Below are positions 7,762 through 14,363 of a DNA stretch of 15,043 bases, piece after piece. The notes below the pieces were generated by a model. The model searched no databases. It saw only the letters and a program-made list of their open reading frames with translations, and was not told the DNA's origin. The position numbers and the translations under genes were made by a program. The stretch's first letter is position 1, and each line of letters starts with the position of its first letter. Origin of the DNA: Minisyncoccota bacterium (GTDB lineage Bacteria; Patescibacteriota; Minisyncoccia; UBA6257; HR35); the NCBI GenBank assembly GCA_028276075.1, contig JAPYXA010000005.1:1-15043 (forward strand), written 5' to 3'.

Positions 7762-7793
7762 ATTATAAAAATAATTAAAAATAATAATTACAA
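7762..7793 (-). promoter_or_regulatory. candidate promoter of gltX, probably giving a leaderless transcript
   Basis: On the minus strand a perfect TATAAT occupies 7762-7767 and only seven bases separate it from the gltX ATG. Standard spacing puts the first transcribed base at 7754-7755, on or next to the start codon. A TTGTAA at 7788-7793 could be the -35, but its 20-base spacer is too long, so that half is doubtful. Other TATAAT-like words farther upstream (about 7811-7825) could drive a longer transcript. Confidence 0.5.
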
Positions 7794-7849
7794 TATGTTA
7801 TTACAAAATAAATTATATTATATTTTTAAATTTTTTCTTAAATCTTATA

Positions 7850-9136
7850 TTAAGAGATGGTTTCTATTGGGAAATATAAATAAAAAGTAGTGCCTTCGTT
7901 TTCTTTTGAATCAACTTTAATCTTAGCGCCATATATATCTAAAATTTTCTTAACTTTATAAAGCCCGATACCAAAACCTGAGATGTTTAAATCTTTAGTT
8001 TTTTTAGATCTATAATATTTTTTAAAAATATTGGCCAAATCTTGTTCATTCATTCCTATCCCAGTATCTTTTATCATAAATTCTACATAAGGCCTTTTGG
8101 GAATCTTAGATATCTTTATCTCAACTAAGCCATTTTCTTTATTATATAAAACTGCATTTTCAAGTAAAGTAAAAAGTGATATTAAAATAACTTTTTTATC
8201 AACAGAAATAATTCTAGATGTTTCCTCAATCTCAACTTGAATTTTTATCTTTTTCTCTTCAATCTTACTTCTTAATAAATCTAAAATTTCAACAATTAAG
8301 CTTTCTAGGTCAACTTTTTCTAAAACAAACTTAATTTGCCCATATTCAGCTTGCAGAAATGTTAAAATAGACTCAGATAAAACAATTGCTGTTTTAACAG
8401 TTTTTTTTGCATTTTCTATCAAAGATAGATCTTCATCTTTTATAGAATTAGTATCTAAAGCTTCCAGATTCCATCTTATCTCAGATAAAGGAGTTAATAA
8501 GCTATGACCAATAAGTTGAACAAATTCGATCTTTCTTTCAGCTTCTAAAAAGTCTTCTGTTTTGTCTAAAACAATTCTTAATTTATAAGGTTTTTCTAAT
8601 TTAATTTGGAAATAACTAATCAATAAATATTTTTCTTCAGGCTCTGAAAATTTAACTTTTATAACCTCTGGCTCTTGATTAATAATTTTTATATCCTCTC
8701 CTTTCAAAAAGGGAAAAAAAATATTAGCTAAAATTTTATATCTTAAATTATTTATCATTTCACTTTTAACAGTTAAATTTAATAAATCATTTTTGCTTAA
8801 ACCTACTAAATCTGAAAAATATTGATTACAGTAGATAATTTTTAAATTATCATCATAAATTACAATTCCTTCTTGTAAATGCTCTAATAATTTAAAAGTT
8901 AAAGAATAAATTAAAGATTCCTCTTGAGATTTATTTTTTTTCTCCCATAAAACCAACATCAAAAAAACGAAAACAGAAAAAAAAGATATAAAAAGTATTA
9001 AAAATTTAAGTAGATTAAAATCATTGACAGTTAAAGAAAACAAGGACAAAAAAATAATTAAAACAAAACCACCATAAATAATCTCTTTAAAATACTTAAA
9101 GGTAAAGAAAAATTTAAAAAAGCTATTTTTTGTCAT
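7850..9136 (-). CDS. membrane-bound PAS-domain sensor histidine kinase, orphan
   Basis: The 428 residues show two membrane helices (about 18-36 and 42-64) with almost no loop outside, a coiled linker, a PAS domain (about 80-190, starting LLEHLQEGIVIYDDNLKIIYCNQYF), a HisKA dimerisation domain and a complete HATPase domain. ATP-site boxes are N (LLENAVLY, Asn327), G1 (KDTGIGM), F (IFKKYYRSK) and G2 (GFGIGLY). The phospho-acceptor is His211 in IGHSLLTPLS. The usual acidic residue after that His is Ser, and the usual Arg is Leu. With so little extracytoplasmic sequence it more likely senses something in the cytosol or membrane through PAS. No response regulator is nearby. Its ATG overlaps the polA stop as TAATG, so it is translated with polA. 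The signal and target are unknown. Confidence 0.9.
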   Translation of the reverse strand: MTKNSFFKFFFTFKYFKEIIYGGFVLIIFLSLFSLTVNDFNLLKFLILFISFFSVFVFLMLVLWEKKNKSQEESLIYSLTFKLLEHLQEGIVIYDDNLKIIYCNQYFSDLVGLSKNDLLNLTVKSEMINNLRYKILANIFFPFLKGEDIKIINQEPEVIKVKFSEPEEKYLLISYFQIKLEKPYKLRIVLDKTEDFLEAERKIEFVQLIGHSLLTPLSEIRWNLEALDTNSIKDEDLSLIENAKKTVKTAIVLSESILTFLQAEYGQIKFVLEKVDLESLIVEILDLLRSKIEEKKIKIQVEIEETSRIISVDKKVILISLFTLLENAVLYNKENGLVEIKISKIPKRPYVEFMIKDTGIGMNEQDLANIFKKYYRSKKTKDLNISGFGIGLYKVKKILDIYGAKIKVDSKENEGTTFYLYFPIETIS

Positions 9137-11661
9137 TATTTAAAACTTAAAGTTTCGCTTTCTCTTAAATTAACTTTTAATGGAAATTGATCAATAAAAA
9201 AAGCATTTTCCATTTTATCCTTAATTAAAATTTTAAACTCTTTACTAATTTTTTTATTAACTTCAAAAATAAGCTCATCGTGAATAGATAAAACTAAGAA
9301 AGCTTCTAATCTTTTTTTAAAAATTTCGTTATCTAAATCTATCATTGCTTTTTTAATTATATCTGCTGCCAAGCTTTGAATTGGCATATTAACTGCTATC
9401 CTTTCTGCAGATTTTCTTTCAGAATAAGAAGAGTAATTTATTTCTTTTAAAAATCTCTTTCTTTTAAAAATATTTTCTATATATCCGTAAGTTTTAACAA
9501 ATTCAATTTTTTCTTCTTTAAATTTCTTAACAGCTGGATAAAAATAGAAAAACCTCTCAATTAACTTTGAAGCCTCAGAAATTGGAACTTGTAAATTGTT
9601 TGCTAAATTTTTAGGAGATATTCCATAAATTATCGAAAAATTAATAATTTTTGCTTTTTTTCTATTTAAAGGAGAATCGTCACCAAAAATAAATTTAGCT
9701 GTCTGACTGTGAATATCTAAATCATTTTTAAAAGCAGATTTTAGATTATCGTCTTGGCTCAAATAAGCCAAAAGCCTTAATTCAATCTGAGAATAATCGC
9801 CGCTTATTAAAACAAATCCTTCTTGAGCCCTAAAACAATCACGAAGCAAAATAGCTAAATCACCTTCAAGAGGTAAATTTTGCAAATTTGGATTTTCAGA
9901 AATTATTCTTCCTGTACTTGAAGCAGTTTGATTAAAAAAAGAATAAATTCTTCTTGAATTTTTGTCATATCTTTTTAAAAGAGAATCAGTATAGGAAGTA
10001 AGCAATTTAACCATCCTTCTGTATTCAATAATTTTTAAAACAATGGGATGAAGATGGGCAATTTTTAAAAGTTCTTGTTCCTGAGTAGAAATTTCTCCTT
10101 TTTGAGTTTTGGTTAAAATTTTATAATTTAGCTTTAATTTCTCAAAAAGTATTTTTCTGGTTTGCAAATGAGAATTTGGATTAAAATTTTCTCCTGCAAG
10201 TTGTTTTAATTCTTCAAGCAAAATTTCTGTTTTCTCTTTAACTTTTTCTTTAAAAATTTCAAAGGAGTTTAAATCAAAACCAATTCCTCTTTTTTCCATT
10301 CTTGATAAAACACCCGTCAAGGGAAGTTCTATTTCAAAATAAATATTAGTTAAACCAAATTCAGCCAGTTTATCAATTAACTCACTAGCAATTTTTAAAT
10401 AATTTTTATTATTATTAAAATGGAGTTCATCTTTAAGATACATAAATTTCTCTAAAGAAATATCTTTTCTTTCTGGATTTAAAAGCCAAAGAATTATTTT
10501 TAAGTCTAAAATCTGATTCAAATTTATTTTTTTATCAAAATAAAAATCTTTTTCCAAAAGTTCTTTTAAAATTTCTTTAAAATCAAAAGTAAATTTTTCA
10601 CAATCAATTTCAAGTAGGTCTTCTAAAAATTTTTTATCTAATAATTTTAAATCTCCGGAACCATCATCAATTTTTATCAAGTTACCTTGTAGAAAAAATA
10701 AAAATGGTTTTTTTATATTACTTAAAAGATTATTAGGTTTTAAAAAGTTAAATAAATTATTTTTTGAAGAATAAATAGAATCAGAAACCTCCTCTTTTTT
10801 TTCATTCTTTGTTATTCTTTCAATTAAACTTTTGAAACCAAACTCCTTGAAAACTTCTAAAACCTTATTTTTATCAAAACCGAAATAAGGAGAAATCAAA
10901 TTCTCATCCAATTTTAAATCTTTTTTTAAGGTGATTAAACTTTTATTGAAAATGATTTTTTCTTTGTTTTTTAAAATCTCTTGAGCTATTTTCTCTTCGA
11001 TTTCTTTATTCTCACAAGCTTTTATAATCCCTTCTATATTTAAATACTTATTTAAAAGCCTTGAAGCAGTTTTAATACCAATCCCCGAAATACCAGCAAT
11101 ATTATCAGAAGCATCTCCTACTAAAGCCTTAAAATCAACTATTTGACTTGGCAAAACCCCAAATCTTTCCATTACTTTTTCTTCATCATAAACAATATTT
11201 TTTGTTATACCTTTTTGCATAGTCAAAATTTTAGTTTTACTGTCAACAAGCTGTAAAGCATCTAAATCTCCGGTTAAAATAATAATCTCATCTGCTTTTG
11301 ATTTAAAATACTCTTTTAAACTAGCTATTAAATCATCCGCTTCATAGCCTATTTTTTCAAAAGTTAAGATATTAAATGCAGAAAAAATCCTTTTAGACAA
11401 AGATATTTGGCTTATCAAGTCCTCAGTGGATTTAGGTCGAGTAATCTTATATTCCTTAAAAACCTTATGCCTTAGAGTTGGCTCTGGTCTATCGTACAAA
11501 GCAAAAATAAAATCAAATTTGTTTTCTTTTAAAATTTTTAGCAATATATTAGCTAAACCATAAAGGGCCTGAACGGGTCTATTCTGATAATCTTCAAATC
11601 TTGGTAAAGCATGATATACACGATAAATTAAAGAATTAGCATCTATTAGAAAAACTTTCAT
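9136..11661 (-). CDS. polA: DNA polymerase I without active 3'-5' proofreading motifs
   Basis: This 841-residue family A polymerase fills gaps and removes RNA primers. Residues 1-280 are the 5' nuclease: FLIDANSLIYRVYHA, YEADDLIASL, LTGDLDALQLVD and VGDASDNIAGISGIGIKTA, with the metal-binding acids present. About 285-310 is a variable linker. The 310-440 region keeps the place of the 3'-5' exonuclease but lacks the D-x-E motif, so proofreading is probably lost as in Taq-type enzymes. The polymerase domain has motif A with Asp622 (SGDYSQIELR), motif B Arg667, Lys671, Phe675 and Tyr679 (NFSIIYG, with Ser where Gly is usual), and motif C HDE at 794-796. Its ATG overlaps the tsaE stop as ATGA, and its own stop overlaps the histidine kinase start. 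Confidence 0.95.
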   Translation of the reverse strand: MKVFLIDANSLIYRVYHALPRFEDYQNRPVQALYGLANILLKILKENKFDFIFALYDRPEPTLRHKVFKEYKITRPKSTEDLISQISLSKRIFSAFNILTFEKIGYEADDLIASLKEYFKSKADEIIILTGDLDALQLVDSKTKILTMQKGITKNIVYDEEKVMERFGVLPSQIVDFKALVGDASDNIAGISGIGIKTASRLLNKYLNIEGIIKACENKEIEEKIAQEILKNKEKIIFNKSLITLKKDLKLDENLISPYFGFDKNKVLEVFKEFGFKSLIERITKNEKKEEVSDSIYSSKNNLFNFLKPNNLLSNIKKPFLFFLQGNLIKIDDGSGDLKLLDKKFLEDLLEIDCEKFTFDFKEILKELLEKDFYFDKKINLNQILDLKIILWLLNPERKDISLEKFMYLKDELHFNNNKNYLKIASELIDKLAEFGLTNIYFEIELPLTGVLSRMEKRGIGFDLNSFEIFKEKVKEKTEILLEELKQLAGENFNPNSHLQTRKILFEKLKLNYKILTKTQKGEISTQEQELLKIAHLHPIVLKIIEYRRMVKLLTSYTDSLLKRYDKNSRRIYSFFNQTASSTGRIISENPNLQNLPLEGDLAILLRDCFRAQEGFVLISGDYSQIELRLLAYLSQDDNLKSAFKNDLDIHSQTAKFIFGDDSPLNRKKAKIINFSIIYGISPKNLANNLQVPISEASKLIERFFYFYPAVKKFKEEKIEFVKTYGYIENIFKRKRFLKEINYSSYSERKSAERIAVNMPIQSLAADIIKKAMIDLDNEIFKKRLEAFLVLSIHDELIFEVNKKISKEFKILIKDKMENAFFIDQFPLKVNLRESETLSFK

Positions 11662-12074
11662 TTTTTTATGATAAAAATTCTTGAATTATTTTTTACTTTA
11701 TTAATTTTAATAATAATCTCTATAAAATTAATTTTTTTTCTGGATAAAAATTTTTTTAATTTTTCTCCCCATTCAATAAAAAAAATGTTTTTTCTTTTTT
11801 TTAATTCTTGTTCGAAATCTAACTTTAAAATATCTCTTGTTCTTAACCGATAAAGATCGATGTGATTTAAAACATAATCTTTGTCTTTAAATTTAAAATT
11901 ATACTTTTGCCAAATAATAAAGGTTGGACTAATTACCTTATCTTTAATTTTTAATTTTTTAGACAAAGATTTAACAAACGTAGTTTTTCCTACTCCCAAA
12001 GAAGCTGTTAAAAGAAAAATTCTATTTTTTGGCAAAAGTGAGATAACAAAATTTACGGCTTGATTTTTATTCAT
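11658..12074 (-). CDS. tsaE: tRNA threonylcarbamoyladenosine biosynthesis ATPase TsaE
   Basis: TsaE is the ATPase partner of TsaB and TsaD, which make the t6A37 modification on tRNAs that read ANN codons. The 138 residues include the P-loop SLGVGKTTFVKSL (about 25-37), SPTFIIWQKY, HIDLYRL and IEWGEKL with the conserved Glu and Trp, all in family order. The C-terminus is lysine-rich and short. It is first in an operon with polA and the histidine kinase; an intrinsic terminator upstream insulates it from the acidic-protein gene. The ATG at 12074 follows TTTTATAA without a Shine-Dalgarno. Several plus-strand frames over it are shadows. Confidence 0.93.
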   Translation of the reverse strand: MNKNQAVNFVISLLPKNRIFLLTASLGVGKTTFVKSLSKKLKIKDKVISPTFIIWQKYNFKFKDKDYVLNHIDLYRLRTRDILKLDFEQELKKRKNIFFIEWGEKLKKFLSRKKINFIEIIIKINKVKNNSRIFIIKK

Positions 12075-12126
12075 TTATAAAATAATTGATTTAATATTAA
12101 TTTAAATTTTAAATCAAATTTTAAAA

Positions 12127-12148
12127 CCCCGCCTTTTAAAAGGCGGGG
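12127..12148 (-). terminator. Rho-independent terminator after the acidic-protein gene
   Basis: A perfect palindrome with 11-base arms (CCCCGCCTTTT and AAAAGGCGGGG) stands out as the most G+C-rich spot near it. Folded with a four-base TTAA loop it gives a nine-pair stem with seven G-C pairs. On the minus strand it is followed at once by TTTT, but on the plus strand by TAAAATAA. It therefore ends minus-strand transcripts from yebC and the acidic-protein gene, about 30 bases past that gene's stop and before tsaE. Confidence 0.88.
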
Positions 12149-12177
12149 TAAAATAAAGCACTTTAGCAAGAATTAAT

Positions 12178-12354
12178 TTATTCTTCTTCGGATTCTTCTT
12201 CGAAATCTTCAAATTCAGAATCTTCATCCATGTCTTCTTCGTCTTCTTCAAAATCTTCTTCTAAATCATCTTCCTCAAAAAGTTCCTCCTCTGTCATTAA
12301 TTCTTCGTCTTCTTTTAATTCTTCTTCTTGTTGAACAACCTTAAAAATAACCAT
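12178..12354 (-). CDS. hyperacidic 58-residue microprotein, unknown function
   Basis: ATG at 12354 opens a 58-codon frame ending in TAA. After a neutral start, MVIFKVVQQ, nearly everything is Glu or Asp: 35 of 58 residues are acidic and only two are Lys, with scattered Met, Leu, Phe and Ser. The product should be disordered with a net charge near -33. Support for a real gene is the intact frame, an ATG after the same TTTTAAAA element seen at other genes here, placement between yebC and tsaE, and a strong terminator just downstream. I know no family for it. Acidic tails of this kind occur in the RNA polymerase delta subunit, DNA mimics and histone-like chaperones, but it lacks the folded domain of delta. 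A low-complexity GAA/GAC-rich tract that merely stays open is the alternative. Confidence 0.68.
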   Translation of the reverse strand: MVIFKVVQQEEELKEDEELMTEEELFEEDDLEEDFEEDEEDMDEDSEFEDFEEESEEE

Positions 12355-12446
12355 TTTTAAAATTTTTCTATTTATTAAATTAATTATTAATTAGCGACTC
12401 TTATCTGAATTATTATTTATGAATCTTAGTCGATCTTATAGAATAA

Positions 12447-12475
12447 TTTTTAATTTATTTTTTTTAAAAAGTCAA
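12447..12475 (-). promoter_or_regulatory. possible promoter for the acidic-protein gene
   Basis: TTGACT at 12470-12475, two bases after the yebC stop, is a good -35 match. With a 17-base spacer it faces TAAAAA at 12447-12452, a weak -10. If real, the transcript would carry a leader of about 85 bases. The 12355-12446 leader holds only a five-base dyad (CGACT/AGTCG) with a long loop and no riboswitch I recognise. In DNA this AT-rich, chance matches are likely. Confidence 0.35.
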
Positions 12476-12477
12476 GT

Positions 12478-13176
12478 TTAGTCCTTAGTATTGGTAAAAA
12501 CCTCTTCAACATCATCTAAATCCAGTAAAGCTTCTGTTAGTTGTTCTAACTTTTTTTTGCTAACTTCATCTAAATTTTCTATTGAATTTATAGGACTAAA
12601 TTCTATTAAAGATTCTTTAATTGAAATTCCTAATTTTTCTAGATGATTTTTGACAGCATTAAAATTAGACAAATTAGTTATTAACAAAATATTCCCATCT
12701 TTTTCATAAAAATCTTCTAAGATTGACATTATTTCAAAAATTTTTTCTTCGTCTTTTTTATCAATAACAAACACAGCTCTTTCTTTAAAATTCCAAATAA
12801 CTGATCCTGGTTCAGCTAAACGACCGCCAAACCTATTTAAAAGATGCTTAATTTCGCCCAATGCTCTGTTTTTATTATCAGTTATAGTTTTAATTAAAAT
12901 TTGAACATCATTTAAATAAGCTTCAAAAATAACTTCTTCTAAAGCATCTTCTCTGGCTTCACTTTTTTTTATGGCTCTTTCAATATTCTCTAAAGGAACT
13001 TGAAATTCTTTTGCTCTATCAATAGCTGATCTTAGTTTAAAATTAGTATCAGGATTAGTTCCCTCTCTTGCAGCTATAGTAATTGCTCTTATAAGCTTTG
13101 AAATCATTTGTCCTCTTTTTGCATCAACAACAGCTTTCTTATGTTTAACTTGTGCCCAATGCGAATGACCTGCCAT
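12478..13176 (-). CDS. yebC: YebC/TACO1-family translation or transcription regulator
   Basis: The 232-residue protein starts with the family hallmark MAGHSHWAQVKHKKAVVDAKRG, then ISKLIRAITIAAREG, LRSAIDRAKEFQVPLENIERAIKK and a middle domain with FGGRLAEPGSVIWNFKERAVFVI. Family members were long called DNA-binding regulators; newer work links them to relief of ribosome stalling, for example at proline runs. Length is close to the usual 240. The customary ruvC/ruvA/ruvB neighbours are absent; here it follows rnpB by 37 bases and precedes the acidic-protein gene. A TAAAAT at 13184-13189, seven bases before the ATG, has the same spacing as the -10 before gltX, so a leaderless start is possible, but the region is all A and T. 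Confidence 0.95.
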   Translation of the reverse strand: MAGHSHWAQVKHKKAVVDAKRGQMISKLIRAITIAAREGTNPDTNFKLRSAIDRAKEFQVPLENIERAIKKSEAREDALEEVIFEAYLNDVQILIKTITDNKNRALGEIKHLLNRFGGRLAEPGSVIWNFKERAVFVIDKKDEEKIFEIMSILEDFYEKDGNILLITNLSNFNAVKNHLEKLGISIKESLIEFSPINSIENLDEVSKKKLEQLTEALLDLDDVEEVFTNTKD

Positions 13177-13192
13177 TTTTTAAATTTTAAAA

Positions 13193-13212
13193 TTTTAATT
13201 TCAAAATTAAAA
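13193..13212 (-). terminator. weak all-AT hairpin just after rnpB
   Basis: Immediately after the rnpB 3' strand of helix P1, the minus strand has a perfect inverted repeat, TTTTAATTT and AAATTAAAA, around a two-base centre, followed by TTTTAA. It could help end rnpB transcription, but lacks G-C pairs, so it is not a standard intrinsic terminator and may be chance. Confidence 0.25.
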
Positions 13213-13213
13213 A

Positions 13214-13547
13214 TAGGAAGAACATAGGCCGGGTTCTGTTTTAATCAATTATTTATCTTACGGAAGAAATTGCTTTCTTCCCCTAGCGGCACTCCCTTTG
13301 TAAAAAGGGCACGGCCTTGCACCCAGAAAAAGGAGAAAAGACTTTTGGATCTCTCCAAAAGCCCTGGAAGTAGCCAAAAGAAAATTCTTTTGACATCTTC
13401 CAGCTTTTCACCTTTTGCCAAAAGGCTAGTATTGTCTCTGTTTCCTCCTTTAGGCTTTACAGCCTAGCCTTTTTCAAGGCTTTCAAAAATGGGTGCCCGG
13501 ACCTTCCTCTTGGTTTTTAAAAACCAAGCAATTGATTGTTCTTCCCA
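13214..13547 (-). ncRNA. rnpB: RNase P RNA (bacterial type A-like), lacking the L15 GGU
   Basis: This is the catalytic RNA that trims 5' leaders from tRNA precursors. Conserved blocks appear in order: GAGGAAGGTCCGGGC (P4 5' side), AACAGAGACAATAC, AAAGGTGAAAAG, GGGTGCAAGGCC (P5 3' side), AAGATAAATAATTGA and ACAGAACCCGGCC (P4 3' side). Ends pair as P1 (GGGAAGAACA with TGTTCTTCCT), AATCAATT pairs with AATTGATT as P2, and CTTGGTTTTT/AAAAACCAAG forms P3. GNRA-capped hairpins include GCCTT-GAAA-AAGGC, TAGGCT-GTAA-AGCCTA and a P18-like GGAAGAAA-GCAA-TTTCTTCC. Between AAGGCC and CTAGGGG there is no GGU, so the usual pairing with tRNA CCA is missing. Frames on the plus strand at 13270-13467 and 13493-13735 are shadows. 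Ends are good to a few bases. Confidence 0.95.
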
Positions 13548-13554
13548 GCATTAA

Positions 13555-13583
13555 ATTATATCATAAAAATATTATTCTTTCAA
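13555..13583 (-). promoter_or_regulatory. sigma-70-type promoter of rnpB
   Basis: TTGAAA at 13578-13583 and a perfect TATAAT at 13555-13560 are exactly 17 bases apart, and predicted initiation at 13546-13548 matches the first base of helix P1. The -35 lies inside the last codons of the upstream metallo-beta-lactamase gene, so rnpB has its own start within the comEC transcript. This is the best promoter in the window. Confidence 0.85.
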
Positions 13584-14363
13584 AATTAAAGAGCCGTCTT
13601 TATCAGTTCTCCAGATATCACTATATTTTGAAACAGAGCTTAAAACCTCTTTATGAGGATGATTATAAAAATTTTCACCAACTTGAATTATTGATAATTT
13701 TGGAGAAACAGCCTTATAAAAATCTTCGTTTATAGAGTACTTAGAACCATGATGAGGAACCAAGAAATAATCAGATCTAAGATCTTTCTTGCAACATTTT
13801 AATATATCGTTAATTGCTAATTTTTCTATATCTCCTGTTAAAAGATAAGAATTTAGACCTTTTATTTTTAAGACCAAAGAATTGTCATTATCTTTTTTAT
13901 AAAAAACATTTGCAGGGTTTAAAACTAAAAACCTAAAATGATTGTCATAAATTCGATCTCCTCTTTTTAAATAAATAATAGGAATTTTAAGATCTAAAGC
14001 TAATTTTAAAAACTTTCTATATTCAATATCATCTGGAATAAATCCATTTGTTACAAGAAGCCTAACTTTGTATCTTTTTATGACCTCAAAAGCTGCTTTA
14101 TAATGATCTTTGTCTGGATGAGAAATAAATAAAATATCAATTTTTTTTAAATAAAAAGGAATAACTTGATCAATTTGCTTTAAAACAAGACTTGGATATT
14201 TGCCTGTATCATAAAGAAAAGTGTTTTTCTTGTTTTTACATAAAACACTCGAGCCTTGGCCAACATCTAAAAAATAACAAACTCTTTTATCAGTCAAAAA
14301 ATCAAAAATAATGCTATATAAAATAAAATTAATTAAAATTAAAATCAAAATCAATTGTTTCAT
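13572..14363 (-). CDS. ComEC C-terminal metallo-beta-lactamase part as a separate protein
   Basis: In full-length ComEC this domain follows the membrane channel and is thought to degrade the DNA strand that is not taken up. The 263 residues begin with one membrane helix (about 3-21), then the ComEC-type MBL signatures: FLDVGQGSS, SHPDKDH at 81-87 with metal ligands, DNDNSLVL, LLTGDIE with Asp178, VPHHGS with His204-His205, and RTDKDGSLIL near the end. The ATG lies 35 bases inside the preceding comEC frame, in a different frame, and that new frame has a TAA two codons upstream. So this is a coupled second gene, not the same chain. The active site looks complete. A stand-alone MBL hydrolase is possible, but motifs and neighbour favour a split ComEC. 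Confidence 0.87.
   Translation of the reverse strand: MKQLILILILINFILYSIIFDFLTDKRVCYFLDVGQGSSVLCKNKKNTFLYDTGKYPSLVLKQIDQVIPFYLKKIDILFISHPDKDHYKAAFEVIKRYKVRLLVTNGFIPDDIEYRKFLKLALDLKIPIIYLKRGDRIYDNHFRFLVLNPANVFYKKDNDNSLVLKIKGLNSYLLTGDIEKLAINDILKCCKKDLRSDYFLVPHHGSKYSINEDFYKAVSPKLSIIQVGENFYNHPHKEVLSSVSKYSDIWRTDKDGSLILKE

Noticed and set aside
7840..7860. Terminator after the histidine kinase gene
   Set aside because: A five-base TCTTA/TAAGA repeat without G-C strength is too weak; transcription may continue into gltX.
11668..12063. Plus-strand open frames opposite tsaE
   Set aside because: TsaE motifs are complete on the minus strand; the plus-strand frames are low-complexity shadows.
12355..12477. 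Riboswitch or structured leader before the acidic-protein gene
   Set aside because: Only a five-base dyad with a long AT-rich loop is present and no known riboswitch core is recognisable.
13270..13735. Two plus-strand open frames (13270-13467 and 13493-13735)
   Set aside because: The first lies entirely in rnpB, whose conserved blocks and helices read on the minus strand. The second covers the rnpB 5' end and the end of the MBL gene. Neither resembles a protein family.
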